NCBI GenBank assembly: GCA_034096865.1
Contig: JAWQFJ010005913.1
Span: forward strand, 22,799 to 86,798
DNA length: 64,000 nt
Origin: Theodoxus fluviatilis
Lineage: Eukaryota > Mollusca > Gastropoda > Cycloneritida > Neritidae
Direction of reading: 5' to 3'
Positions within the stretch are counted from its first letter, which is position 1, and each line of letters begins with the position of its first letter. The translations under genes and the position numbers were made by a program. The notes beneath the pieces are model-generated. The model was given only the letters and a program-made list of their open reading frames with translations. It searched no databases and was not told the origin of the DNA. Of this stretch, positions 23,376 through 35,454 are shown one piece after another.

Positions 23376-23772
23376 AGTGGTCCCCTGTGGGTAAGAGGCC
23401 AATAACTAGGGACACCATGGCTGGATTACGATTACTAAGCTGTTCTAGTGATATTTGTGCTTAATGGCCTTACATAGCCTTCAAAGGCTGATAGGCCATA
23501 AAACACTATCCATCCAACCCCAGAGTGGTCCCCCTGTGGGTTTGGGGTAGGATCGATTCGTAAGAGGGGCATTGTGACTTGTTATGTGTTTAATCAACTG
23601 TTATAGTGATTTTCTCGCTTAGTGGCCTTACATAACCTACTAGGCTGATAAGCCCTAAAACACCATCCATCCATCCATCCATCCATCCATCCATCCATCC
23701 ATCCATCCATCCATCTATCTATCCATCCATCCATCCACCCATCCATTCAATCCACCCATCCATCCTCAGAGT
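23376..23772 (+). mobile_element. Two SINE-like copies with an ATCC-repeat tail
   Basis: Two adjacent, diverged copies (about 23376-23515 and 23520-23665) share CCCTGTGGGT, a TTCTAGTGAT-type core, and a 3' stem GGCCTTACATAGCC/GGCTGATAGGCC followed by AAACACTATCCATCC. The second runs into a CCAT/ATCC microsatellite to 23765. A third copy is at 25215-25405. The tail-plus-stem layout suggests a SINE; I did not find clear A and B boxes. Confidence 0.65.
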
Positions 23773-24154
23773 GGTTGTCTGGCTTGGAGCACACTTGAAG
23801 TAAATGTCTGCTCCCATCAAGGCGATGAAGGCAACAGTTTTCACTTGAAGGCAAATGAAGTCACATGGGGTGGGGGGGGTGGGGTGGGAAGAGGCAAGAG
23901 AAAGAGAAAAAACTGATGATCTATTTATGTGCCTCTTTCAAAAGTTATTGCACGAATTAATTTTTTTCCCCAAACATTCCAGACAAGCCTCTTGGTAAGA
24001 AAATTTTAATAAAAAATAGATTCACAAAACTAATTTTTTTAAACTTACAAGTGTTTATAATATTTGCATATTTCTTTTTTAAAATCATGTATATATTAAT
24101 GCATGATCATGATACTTTCAGTAAACACACAAGTATTTTTCCAACAAAACAAAT
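23773..24154. other. Unassigned AT-rich spacer
   Basis: Contains a short G run near 23870. No gene seen. Confidence 0.4.
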
Positions 24155-24660
24155 GTATGTTGTGAAGATTCTAGAATGTGCGAGTGTGTTGTAGCGAAAT
24201 CAGGCTGTTCTGTGTTTACATCAGCCTCTTCGCTATGCTGTTGCGTGGTCATGTGGTTGAGTTGGGCTAAATTTGTCTCGGCTGTGTCACGTTACGTCAT
24301 TCGTGGTGCGTCCTGGCCACCGAGAATATTCAACTTTGTACTGGTAGGTTCTGGAATATGTGTAAAGGGTATATAAACACGACAAAGCGACAGAGGACAC
24401 ACATGAGAGAGCATACGACAGAGTTAAGGTGAGAGCTTAACTAGAAGATAAACAAGTCCTCCTTTGTAAGGAATGAGTGCTCTGCGGCATTGCGCGTAGA
24501 GTGAAGCTGTTACGACGATACTGTTTACTGTCGCCGCTGTGCAACAACCAGTGCGTGAATAAAGTTTTATCAAAAACGACCACCAGCGTTTGTGAACTTC
24601 AACTTCCCGGCGCAAGCTAGGAGAACCCCCATACAACGAAGAGAACGAGTGCAACATGTA
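24155..24660 (+). mobile_element. Candidate solo LTR 1
   Basis: The segment begins TGTTGTGAAGATTC and ends near CCCCCATACAAC. It has an LTR-like layout: TATATAAA at 24370-24377, a polyadenylation signal AATAAA at 24559-24564, then about 90 bases. No internal retroviral-type coding region or second LTR is present. Ends and target duplication are uncertain. Confidence 0.45.
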
Positions 24661-24940
24661 TTTGTATAAATGAGAAAAAGGGATGAAAGTAAGATGCAGA
24701 TCTATTGCAAATGGTGCATTATCACAGATGTCCCCTGATGGTATTGATACACCACCAGTCACTTCACAGTGATGCATGTTCAAAGCACAGACTGACAGAG
24801 ACAATGATAAACTCTCCTTTAACGTTTAAGCCTCTTGCTTTGAAAGCGCGTTCATTCAGTCCTGCAGAAGACAGGTTGGCATTAAAAAACTACAGATTAC
24901 TGAGATAACATTACTGCCTTTCAAAAATGGCAGTCCTGGA

Positions 24941-25210
24941 ACCATCCCCAACCAGGAACTCTGGCAGAGGGCCCAGCAGGAGTCCATCGTCCAGAAGCTA
25001 GCCAGAAGAAAGTGGCAATGGATCGCTCACACGCTGAGGAAACCGGCTGAAGATATCACACGCCAGATCTTGGAATGGAATTCCAAAGGAAAACACAAAG
25101 TTTTAAGATTTGGCAGACATTCTGCATGAAGAGATGAAGTTGGCAGAGGAAACTGTGGGAAAACTGCCCAGAGCCAAGTCTGATGGAGGACTGCTGTTGA
25201 GGCTTCATAT
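24941..25210 (+). pseudogene. Retrotransposon ORF C-terminal fragment
   Basis: The + strand frame 24941-25093 reads NQELWQRAQQESIVQKLARR, then KWQWIAHTLRKPAEDITRQI and LEWNSKGK. This is the characteristic end of a widespread animal LINE polyprotein (the RRKWxWIGHTLRK...ITRQ...WNxQGK motif). The following bases, in other frames, still resemble the rest of the C-terminus but are frameshifted. There is no complete RT domain. Confidence 0.8.
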
Positions 25211-25214
25211 TCCT

Positions 25215-25405
25215 CCAGGAAATCCCCCTGTGGGTTCGGGGTAAGAATTGACCCACCGCGTCTCCCTACACGATTCGTAAAAGGCGATTAACTAGGGACA
25301 CCGTGACTTGATTAGCGTTTACTCTAAACTGTTCTAGTGATTTTCATGCGAAATGGCCTTACATAGCCTACAAAGGCTGACAGGCCATAAAACACTATCC
25401 TCCAA
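25215..25405 (+). mobile_element. SINE-like copy 3
   Basis: It holds CCCCTGTGGGTTCGGGG, GACCCACCGCGTCTCCC and the 3' stem GGCCTTACATAGCC/GGCTGACAGGCC, ending AAACACTATCC. It is the fullest of the three copies and abuts the LINE fragment. Confidence 0.7.
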
Positions 25406-28029
25406 GAAATGCCAGGAATTAGTCAAGTAAAAATCAAGACTACAATCACAATCAGCATATAATGATGTCACTGTGGTTCTAAAATACAGTATAACACTGT
25501 GCATGTACAATAAAATGTTCAAACTCCTACGGCTTTGAAGATCATGACAACTGCCAAATTGGCAATTTAATGAAAACTACAACTCTGCTGATGGCTTCCC
25601 CTGCAACTTAACTCCTCTTTCTTCTTGCCTTTCTTAATTTTTCTTTACCAGTCCTCTACCACTGGTAATTGCAAGAATGGACTGAACTTTATTTTGAAAG
25701 ACACCTCAAGAACAAAATACCCTAAATCAGACTATGGCAAAACAGAACAGACTTGATTTGAAAATATCATCCTTCGAGAAAAAACCTCGGAATGCTGCAA
25801 TTCATCAGAAGTTAAAGGGGCTGAAGCCCAAAAAGAACTCTGCACAGCATCACATAGCAGAATGACATGAAAGCGAGAAAAGGTGAAAAGAGATTGAACA
25901 AATGGGAAAGTCTCGATGATGGCAGGTTCTAAAATTGTGCTGTCTGACTGAGATCATGCTCATGCTTCTGTTTGAGTTTGGAAACCATGAAGCGAGAAGT
26001 AGGGTGCAGAGGGTTTCATGCCTGCATGTGCTGGATTTTCTTCTGCCCCGAACTGATCTTCTTTTTCATATAAGTACAAATACAGAAGTTGATTTTTTGT
26101 TATTAACCAGGTTTTTTCATTGACCAAAATGTGTATATCCCCATCATGTGTAGTTGGCATTATTTTTTCTGTATCCCATCAAGCCCCTAAAACTTCTGTT
26201 TTACTTTAACCTGATCATTACTGCTTCTGACTGGATAGCATTAATTAAGGGGTATTTTCTATAAGCAGTCCACACACAGAGAAAAGTATCATATGTATAC
26301 ATCTTCATTAGACAGAAAGTGATGTAGCAATAGTGCTTCACCTTTGCATTTCAGAAGGAACTGTACTGCAAGTACATGTTCAGAAACACAGAGGAAGGGC
26401 TTTGGGTAATTGGAGACGTCTCTTACTAAAGCAATCAAGACAGGCCTAGCAGTTCTGAACAAAGCAAGGTGAGAGAAAGGAGGAACATTGTGCTCAACGT
26501 GGAAACTTTCAGACAAACAATACAATGATAAAGAATGAGGCCAGATAAACTGGCCCCACTGCAGCTCTTAGGTACCACACTTTTTATAACACAAACACAT
26601 GCACCTTTTTTTTCTCCACACAGAATCTGAAACATTCTGAGATGTGTCTATCGGAGCAGTCCCATTCAAATGGCAAGAGACCAAGAGGCTCTGAAAATAA
26701 AAAGGGTTAAACCATTGCTTAGGAACCTTGCACACTTTAACTCAAGGAATAGGCCAGTGCAAAGACTGCCAGCTTTTGCAGTTCTAATGTGATTTGTCAT
26801 TTGGCCTCTCTGTGAAGTTTGGCATTTGTGGGAACATCACTTCCAGTAGAATGGAAGCTACAGTGGACTAGTAATAATTGTGTGTTCATATATTAGCATT
26901 CGAAGATTGAAAGAAAGTAATGTATTACTTTCATAATCAAAGACACTTTGAGTGTAATGAAGCAAGAATTTATAGCCGATCAATTTGTTTACATTTGCCA
27001 GACCAGTGCGGGAACGTATGTGTGTACTTGTCATCAAGAAGTATTCTTTAGACTGACAAATTATTATTTTAAGTTAGTGAGCTTCCATCGGAGAGTGAAC
27101 AGTGCAGCTATTGTAAAATAATGGCTCACCAGAAGTGATGTTCCCACAAATCACTGTGTCCAAGACCTCTCTTGCAATTCGCCGAAGCTGGCAGTTCCAT
27201 TAGATAGTGTCTTCGACCAGTGTCAACATGATTATGTAAAGGCAGTCCAATGTTTGACACATGTTGACACTGGCCATTTATCTGCCAACTAGGCAGGCTG
27301 AGAACCGTGTCCCAGGGTTCCCTGTGTCCTGGGCTCCAGTCCACACAACAGAGGTAGCGGCAGTAAGAGTTGCATCCTTTGAAAACAAAAGCTCCTGCTA
27401 TTTCTGGTCAGTGCCTCAAGCTGCCTAATTACCAACAAAATATTACACACACTGCAGTAAGAAACAATTGAAAGAATGTTGAAGAAGAAGAATGAGAAAG
27501 TGTCTTAACACAAATCCAAACATTACAAGGTGAGTAATTAACACAAACACTGTGTTATCTCCCTTGCAAACAATCCACTTGCAAAATTCAGGATTGTTGG
27601 GGAATAAATGTCCTCAAATTTCTTCCCACAATAAAGAACAACACAACAGCCTAATACGCTATCGTGGCATCACTTAATCAGCAAAAGATGTCAATAAGAG
27701 TGCAAAGATATCAATTGTTATTCTGTTGCAGGAAAACATGAGGCCCAAAAGTTCAGGAAGGTAGATAACTTACTTTCTTTTCCCCCACTGGCCAAAGAAC
27801 TTCTTTCTCCCCCATCCCCACCCCCTTATATAAAAGAGCTACAGTTTTCAAAAAAAAAAGGAAAGAAAAAACAGTTCCTGCACGCTGGTCGTCAAATGTG
27901 CCATAGAAACAACAGAGAAGAAAAAGGCAAAATGTCTACCACTGGAGGGATTTCAAGATGGAACACTGCATCATGGGGGTGGGGTCAGCAAGAGCAAATT
28001 TCTCTCTTCACTGGCATCATGGGTCCTGG
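25406..28029. other. No gene seen; dyad-containing repeat at 27210-27300
   Basis: Mostly unique AT-rich sequence. At 27218-27230 and 27260-27272 there is a perfect 13-bp inverted repeat, CAGTGTCAACATG and its complement, within a segment similar to 23150-23250. A piece near 26715-26755 also resembles sequence near 23120. Confidence 0.5.
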
Positions 28030-31000
28030 CTGTACTCAGGGGCTGCAGGCAGGGCTGAGGGTCAGAGGCGACACGTATAGTCTCTGCAAGCTAGGACAGG
28101 GCTGAGGGTCAGAGGCGACACGTATAGTCTCTGCAAGCTAGGACAGGGCTGAGGGGCAGAGGCAACACGTATAGTCTCTGCAAGCTAGGGCAGGGCTGAG
28201 GGTCAGAGGCAACACGTATAGTCTCTGCAAGCTAGAGACAACATGTAGTCTCTGCAAGCTAGGACAGGGCTGAGGGGCAGAGGCAACACGTATAGTCTCT
28301 GCAAGCTAGGGCAGGGCTGAGGGTCAGAGGCAACACGTATAGTCTCTGCAAGCTAGGGCAGGGCTGAGGGTCAGAGGCAACACGTATAGTCTCTGCAAGC
28401 TTGGACAGGGCTGAGGGTCAGAGGCAACATGTATAGTCTCTGCAAGCTTGGACAGGGCTGAGGGTCAGAGGCAATAAGTAATCTCTGCAAGCTTGGACAG
28501 GGCTGAGGGGCAGAGGCAACACGTATAGTCTCTGCAAGCTAGGGCAGGGCTGAGGGTCAGAGGCGACACGTATAGTCTCTGCAAGCTAGGGCAGGGCTGA
28601 GGGTCAGAGGCAACACGTATAGTCTCTGCAAGCTAGGGCAGGGCTGAGGGTCAGAGGCAACACGTATAGTCTCTGCAAGCTTGGACAGGGCTGAGGGTCA
28701 GAGGCAACACGTATAGTCTCTGCAAGCTAGGGCAGGGCTGAGGGTCAGAGGCAACACGTATAGTCTCTGCAAGCTTGGACAGGGCTGAGGGTCAGAGGCA
28801 ACACGTATAGTCTCTGCAAGCTTGGACAGGGCTGAGGGGCAGAGGCAACAAGTAGTCTCTGCAAGCTAGGACAGGGCTGAGGGTCAGAGGCAACATGTAG
28901 TCTCTGCAAGCTAGGGCAGGGCTGAGGGGCAGAGGCAACAAGTAGTCTCTGCAAGCTAGGACAGGGCTGAGGGGCAGAGGCAACATGTATAGTCTCTGCA
29001 AGCTAGAGGCAACATGTATAGTCTCTGCAAGCTAGGGCAGGGCTGAGGGGCAGAGGCAACAAGTAGTCTCTGCAAGCTAGAGACAACAAGTAGTCTCTGC
29101 AAGCTTGGACAGGGCTGAGGGGCAGAGGCAACAAGTAGTCTCTGCAAGCTTGGACAGGGCTGAGGGGCAGAGGCAACATGTATAGTCTCTGCAAGCTAGG
29201 ACAGGGCTGAGGGGCAGAGGCAACAAGTAGTCTCTGCAAGCTAGGACAGGGCTGAGGGTTAGAGGCAACAAGTAGTCTCTGCAAGCTAGGACAGGGCTGA
29301 GGGGCAGAGGCAACAAGTAGTCTCTGCAAGCTAGGACAGGGCTGAGGGGCAGAGGCAACAAGTAGTCTCTGCAAGCTAGGACAGGGCTGAGGGGCAGAGG
29401 CAACATGTATAGTCTCTGCAAGCTAGAGGCAACACGTATAGTCTCTGCAAGCTAGGGCAGGGCTGAGGGGCAGAGGCAACAAGTAGTCTCTGCAAGCTAG
29501 AGACAACAAGTAGTCTCTGCAAGCTTGGACAGGGCTGAGGGGCAGAGGCAACAAGTAGTCTCTGCAAGCTTGGACAGGGCTGAGGGGCAGAGGCAACATG
29601 TATAGTCTCTGCAAGCTAGGACAGGGCTGAGGGGCAGAGGCAACAAGTAGTCTCTGCAAGCTAGGACAGGGCTGAGGGTTAGAGGCAACAAGTAGTCTCT
29701 GCAAGCTTGGACAGGGCTGAGGGGCAGAGGCAACAAGTAGTCTCTGCAAGCTTGGACAGGGCTGAGGGGCAGAGGCAACATGTATAGTCTCTGCAAGCTA
29801 GGACAGGGCTGAGGGTCAGAGGCAACAAGTAGTCTCTGCAAGCTTGGACAGGGCTGAGGGGCAGAGGCAACATGTATAGTCTCTGCAAGCTAGGGCAGGG
29901 CTGAGGGGCAGAGGCAACAAGTAGTCTCTGCAAGCTAGAGACAACAAGTAGTCTCTGCAAGCTTGGACAGGGCTGAGGGGCAGAGGCAACAAGTAGTCTC
30001 TGCAAGCTTGGACAGGGCTGAGGGGCAGAGGCAACATGTATAGTCTCTGCAAGCTAGGGTAGGGCTGAGGGGCAGAGGCAACAAGTAGTCTCTGCAAGCT
30101 AGGGCAGGGCTGAGGGGCAGAGGCAACAAGTAGTCTCTGCAAGCTAGGGCAGGGCTGAGGGGCAGAGGCAACATGTATAGTCTCTGCAAGCTAGAGGCAA
30201 CACGTATAGTCTCTGCAAGCTAGAGGCAACATGTATAGTCTCTGCAAGCTAGGACAGGGCTGAGGGGCAGAGGCAACAAGTAGTCTCTGCAAGCTAGAGA
30301 CAACAAGTAGTCTCTGCAAGCTAGGGCAGGGCTGAGGGGCAGAGGCAACAAGTAGTCTCTGCAAGCTAGGACAGGGCTGAGGGTCAGAGGCAACATGTAG
30401 TCTCTGCAAGCTAGGGCAGGGCTGAGGGGCAGAGGCAACAAGTAGTCTCTGCAAGCTAGGGCAGGGCTGAGGGGCAGAGGCAACAAGTAGTCTCTGCAAG
30501 CTAGAGGCAACAAGTAGTCTCTGCAAGCTAGGGCAGGGCTGAGGGTTAGAGGCAACAAGTAGTCTCTGCAAGCTAGGGCAGGGCTGAGGGGCAGAGGCAA
30601 CAAGTAGTCTCTGCAAGCTAGAGGCAATAAGTAGTCTCTGCAAGCTAGGGCAGGGCTGAGGGTTAGAGGCAACAAGTAGTCTCTGCAAGCTAGGGCAGGG
30701 CTGAGGGGCAGAGGCAACAAGTAGTCTCTGCAAGCTAGGGCAGGGCTGAGGGGCAGAGGCAACAAGTAGTCTCTGCAAGCTAGGGCAGGGCTGAGGGGCA
30801 GAGGCAACAAGTAGTCTCTGCAAGCTAGAGGCAACAAGTAGTCTCTGCAAGCTAGGGCAGGGCTGAGGGTTAGAGGCAACAAGTAGTCTCTGCAAGCTAG
30901 GGCAGGGCTGAGGGGCAGAGGCAACAAGTAGTCTCTGCAAGCTAGGGCAGGGCTGAGGGGCAGAGGCAACAAGTAGTCTCTGCAAGCTAGAGGCAACAAG

Positions 31001-31303
31001 TAGTCTCTGCAAGCTAGGGCAGGGCTGAGGGGCAGAGGCAACAAGTAGTCTCTGCAAGCTAGAGGCAACAAGTAGTCTCTGCAAGCTAGGGCAGGGCTGA
31101 GGGGCAGAGGCAACAAGTAGTCTCTGCAAGCTAGAGGCAACAAGTAGTCTCTGCAAGCTAGGGCAGGGCTGAGGGGCAGAGGCAACAAGTAGTCTCTGCA
31201 AGCTAGGGCAGGGCTGAGGGGCAGAGGCAACAAGTAGTCTCTGCAAGCTAGGACAGGGCTGAGGGGCAGAGGCAACATGTAGTCTCTGCAAGCTAGGACA
31301 GCA
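28030..31303. repeat. Minisatellite, 45-bp unit with 27- and 47-bp variants, about 75 copies
   Basis: The unit combines GTCTCTGCAAGCTAGG, GCAGGGCTGAGGGGCAGAGG and CAACAAGTA. A 47-bp form has CAACACGTATA instead and dominates the left third. A short 27-bp form lacks the GCAGGGCTGAGG block. The short form is interspersed at intervals, giving higher-order blocks, for example two nearly identical stretches around 29160-29560 and 29580-29990. Forty-five is a multiple of three, so - strand frames of more than 300 codons arise; these are not genes. Confidence 0.97.
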
Positions 31304-31914
31304 TCTCTCTGGCATGGCAGCACTCTAGGGATTGAAGCAACACTTCAGAGGTGGCAGATGGTTCCAGAAAAAGCATCCATCACTTTTCAGAGTCAATACT
31401 TGGATAAACGCTGCAAACTTTAACTAGATGGATTTTACTGTTAAGCAAAAAATCATGGACACCCTGAGGATCGATGCACATCTAGATATATTCTTTCTCT
31501 GTATAAATTCTGCCTATTTAATTAGTGGTTGATCATTGTGTGGTAATTTTGTCTAAGACCAGGAAAGACTGTTTTAAAAAAAAGAGAAAAAAAGAAGGCC
31601 AAACATAAATTATTTTAACATTACTAATGTGCAAAATCATTCATGACAATCTGTTCTCCAAGGCTCCACAGTGGGCAGGGGGGTGGGGGTGAGGGGTTGG
31701 GGAGGTAGTGGGGAGGAAACTGAGCGGGTGAGAGGGGGGAGGGGAAGTTACAACTTTTCTAAGGAGACATTTTGAAAAGTCAGAGTACCACCCCAAAGAG
31801 CTGTCAGAATGCAATCTGTGTTGTCAATGGAGTCCAAGGCTATTTGTTCAACACAAGCAATCCACAGGACTTAGTAAAAGTGTGCTTTTTACATGAAACA
31901 CAGGAAGGGCCGTG
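31304..31914 (-). other. Probable 3' UTR/downstream of the kelch gene
   Basis: Follows the stop codon of the - strand kelch exon. It includes a G-rich tract (31670-31745). No clear - strand AATAAA was located. Confidence 0.35.
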
Positions 31915-32382
31915 TCACTTGACTTTGAGCACACTGAGGTCCCCACTCACCAAGTCCTTGCCACTGAGGCCTCCATGCATGAGAATGGCATCCCTGGTGG
32001 CCAGGCACACGTAGCCAGCTCGGCCCAGCCTGCTGGTTCCCAGCTGATGGAAGGTGATGGCCTTATTGACCACCATGAGGAACATCTCCCCCACAGGAAC
32101 CCGGGAACGCCCATCAAAGGTCTCCCCTTCATGGAGGAAAATCACGCTATGCCCGGCCACTGCCACGTGGTGCTTACAGCCCGAAGGTAGCTTGCCCATG
32201 GCAAGAAGGGACGCAGCAAGGGAGTGGAGGCGGGGAAGGACCGTGTGGTTCTCCTCAGAGCCACTGCCCTTAGGCTCAGGGTACAGCTCCAGAAAGGCGT
32301 CTGACCTCCCCCCCAGGATGAAAAGCTTTGTACCCATGATGGCCGTGGTGTGTCCTGAGCAGGACTTCACATCACGACCCAC
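31915..32382 (-). CDS. KLHDC9: Terminal exon of a kelch-repeat protein, KLHDC9-like
   Basis: On the - strand a good acceptor (TTTCTCCCTCAG, plus 32383-32394) precedes 155 codons ending in TGA at 31915-31917. Kelch blades are visible: SGHTTAIMGTKLFILGGRSD near the start, a middle blade with CKHHVAVAGHSVIF and GETFDGRS, and a last blade with AGYVCLATRDAILMHGG ending DLSVLKVK. Each shows the hydrophobic run, Gly-Gly or its remnant, and spacing of a beta-propeller blade. The order (SGH...LFILGG, a variable loop, HH...GET, then a short last blade at the very C-terminus) fits KLHDC9, a single-propeller protein. The middle blade has HEGE where GG is usual. Upstream exons were not found; they would lie at higher coordinates. 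Family call good, KLHDC9 orthology tentative. Confidence 0.7.
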   Translation of the reverse strand: MGRDVKSCSGHTTAIMGTKLFILGGRSDAFLELYPEPKGSGSEENHTVLPRLHSLAASLLAMGKLPSGCKHHVAVAGHSVIFLHEGETFDGRSRVPVGEMFLMVVNKAITFHQLGTSRLGRAGYVCLATRDAILMHGGLSGKDLVSGDLSVLKVK

Positions 32383-32651
32383 CTGAGGGAGAAAGGTCAG
32401 TTCAGAAAATCAAGAAGCATGGGCAAGTTGCTTGCTGAAATGACATCTTTGACTTGACCACTATGGCATCAAGCATTCTGCTTGACATATGCAGTAACAA
32501 GGACATTTCAGGGGGGAGTTGTAAATACAGGTGTGTTGTGATTCTGACAGAGCTCTATGTATGAACTGGAAAATATTCTTTATAGAAACCTTAGATCCAT
32601 CCAAGCAGAATAATTAGAAGTGGCCTTGGAACGAAAGAAAGTCATGGACAG

Positions 32652-34128
32652 ACAAGAAGGGCAAAGCCCATATGACTCAAATCCTTGACCTTGACCTTTA
32701 TATGACCTTGACCTTTACATGACGTTGACCTTCAGGTGACCTTCAAGGTCAAGGTCAAACAACTAAACCTAGCAATGACATCATACATTAAGAACTGCTT
32801 CACACATTTTTCCTACCAAAATACATGTGACCTTGACCCAAGGTCATGCAACACAAACCTGTTAATTCAAGACATAGGAAGCACAATGGTGCTTATTGGC
32901 ACTTTCTACCATGAGATATGGTCACTTTTTGTGGTTTACTATCCCATTTTGGTCACATTTCATAAGGGTCAAAGTGACCTTGACCTTGATTATATTTGAC
33001 CAAATGTGTCTCATGATGAAAGTATAGCATGTGTACTACAATGTTATGAAGTTTGGAAGAGTTATCTTCCATAGTTCAGGGTCAAGGTCACTTCAAAATA
33101 TGTATACAATCCAACTTTAAAGAGTTCCTGTGACCTTGACCTTGAAGCAAAGTCAAGTCATTGTGTATGTTTTGTGAGGCCTTGTCATCCTACACCATCA
33201 TGCCAAAGTGGGTGTTGATAGACTTAATAGTCTCCGAGAAAAATCCAACGTTAAAGTTTTTTACGGATGACAGGACGCCCAGACGAACGGTGACCTTGAC
33301 CTTGATGATATGTGACCAAATGTGTCTCATGATGAAAGTATAACAATGTTATGAAGTTTGGAAGAGTTATTTCCATAGTTCAGGGTCAAGGTCACTTCAA
33401 AATATGTATACAATCCAAATTTAAAGAGCTCCTGTGACCTTGACCTTGAAGCAAGGTCAAGTCACTATGTATTTTTTGTGAGGCCTTGTCATCCTACACT
33501 ATCATGACAAATTGGGTGTTGATAGACTTAATAGTCTCCGAGAAAAATCCAATGTTAACGTTTTTTTAGGATTACAGGACGCCCAGACGCCCGGACGCCC
33601 GGACGGACGCCCAGACGCCCGGACGGACAACACGGGTGACCTATTATGAAAGTATAACATGTGTACTACAATGTTATGAAGTTTGGAAGATTAATCTTGC
33701 ATAATTCAGGGTCAAGGTCACTTTAAAAAATATGTATACAATCCAACTTTAAAGAGCTCCTGTGACCTTGACCTTGAAGCAAGGTCAATCAAACTGGTAT
33801 CAAAAGATAGGGATTACTTTGCCCAATAAACCATATATAGGTCAGGTATCCAATCTCAAAAACTTCAGTCAAAAATTGGGAAAATGTGAAAAATGGCTGT
33901 TTTTTAGACGGCCCCTGTGACCTTGACCTTGAAGCAAGGTCAAGTCACTATGTATGGGTTTTTTTACGTCTTGTCATCATACACTATCATGCCAAATTGG
34001 GTGTTGATAGACTTAATAGTATCCGAAAAAAATCCAACGTTAAAGTTTGTACGGACGCCCAGACGCCCGGACGGACGAATTTAAACGGGTGAGTATATAG
34101 ACTCACTTTTGCTTCGCATGTGAGTCAA
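32652..34128 (-). mobile_element. TCAAGGTCA-rich interspersed element, copy 2, internally expanded
   Basis: Reverse orientation relative to 2336-3200. It starts CAAGAAGGGCAAAGCCCATA and ends GCTTCGCATGTGAGTC. It is longer than copy 1 because a segment containing GTTGATAGACTTAATAGT, followed by ACGCCCAGACGCCCGGACGG, is repeated about three times (33210, 33520, 34005). TGACCTTGACCTT motifs are dense throughout. Confidence 0.85.
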
Positions 34129-34168
34129 AAATGCTCAGCAAAGCTGTACTTTGCAAACTATGGGCCCA

Positions 34169-34171
34169 AAC

Positions 34172-34227
<56 letters not shown>
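34169..34227. repeat. CA dinucleotide microsatellite
   Basis: Near-pure CA run just after the end of the TCAAGGTCA element. Confidence 0.95.
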
Positions 34228-34231
<4 letters not shown>

Positions 34232-34339
34232 TATATACACGCAAACATGCAGAGATACATTCATAAGCATGCAAACACTGAAACAGATGCACTTGAACAA
34301 ACACTTTCAAACCATAACATTATCAGGACATACATAAAG

Positions 34340-34520
34340 ACTCCACCCTAACTATAATAAAAACCGCTAGTGCTGAACCTTCAGGTTTTGGCACTAAAAA
34401 AACACAACAACAACACCAAAAAAAGATCGGGTTCGAACCCGCAACATCTCGAGAAAAGAGGGGGGAAAAAGTAAGGTTCGAACTCGCAACCTCTCACATG
34501 TACAACAACGGGTGGGGTGG
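34340..34520 (-). repeat. GGTTCGAACCC module, single copy, reverse orientation
   Basis: It contains AACCGCTAGTGCTGAACC, GGTTTTGGCA and GATCGGGTTCGAACCCGC, the same blocks found in reverse order in the 36.8-40.3 kb complex. Confidence 0.7.
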
Positions 34521-34626
34521 CTCTCTCTCTCTCTCTCGAATACCATACATACATTAACAAAAAAAAAAGCTTCTGTGCGGATTCGAACCCGTACGCGCAT
34601 TCCCTACAACCAAGCGAATACATGAC

Positions 34627-34772
34627 GTTTTGTACCCTGGACATTTCGTACCCTGGACGTTTCGTACCCTGGTCGTTGTGTACCTCATTTAGTCGATTCG
34701 TACCTTTTCTACCCTAACCCTAACCCTAACTCTAACGAAACGACTAGGTACGAAACGTCCAGGGTACAAAAC
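34627..34772. repeat. Inverted repeat with interstitial telomere-like CCCTAA repeats
   Basis: The left arm (34627-34675) has GTACCCTGGACRTTTCGTAC repeated. The right arm (34741-34772) is GGTACGAAACGTCCAGGGTA and flanks, its complement. The loop holds three CCCTAA units at 34712-34730, followed by a degenerate CTCTAAC. Confidence 0.85.
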
Positions 34773-35454
34773 AACCCTCATAGTAAAATAAAAAAATCCT
34801 TCTTTCTCCTCGAAATTACGTCACGTTATTCGACGTCAAATGATCACGTCACACATTTTGCATTCTGACTCTGTTGTAGCATTTTCTTGGCAACACCAAA
34901 ACGTATGTAAGAGGGTGAGAATATGATGTAGAAACTTGCCCAGACAACTGTAATTCAACGTGTTTGTCTTCCACCTCTACTTCCATTACATGTGTGCCTA
35001 GATTGTAGCTGCAGAGATATGTGAGAAGGCGCTTGGCGCTCAAGCTCTGTTGCTGCCTTAGAGATACATGTTACTCGCACAGACTGGTTTTAGCGCCTGA
35101 CTTCCGATTTCTATTCGAGTGCTTGAGGGCACATCGAATTTTATAGTTTATTCATTTAATGTACCATGTATTGTTTGTAGTATTGAATAGGAACGTAGTG
35201 TTTTTCATTATCAACCATCCCATATATGGCAACCCGCACTCCGTGAGTTGTAAACAATAGTAGTAATGGAAAATGATGAATAAGTGTCTGATTCAATTGG
35301 CGCTTTAAATACTTCAGCTGCCATTCATTTCTATACGAATCACTTTTGGAATTCATTCATTGACGCAGGTTGAGCTTCGATTAACACACTTTCCAACGGA
35401 GTGGAGTTTGCCATATGTGATTGTTGATTTAAGCTTCAAATAGTGTTTAGAAGC
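34773..35454. other. Unassigned spacer
   Basis: No gene or element recognised. Confidence 0.4.

Noticed and set aside
28745..31323. - strand frames up to about 370 codons with CRDYLLPLPLSP repeats
   Set aside because: Product of the 45-bp array, a multiple of three; both phases are equally open.
34712..34730. Chromosome end
   Set aside because: Only three CCCTAA units, internal, flanked by unique sequence on both sides.
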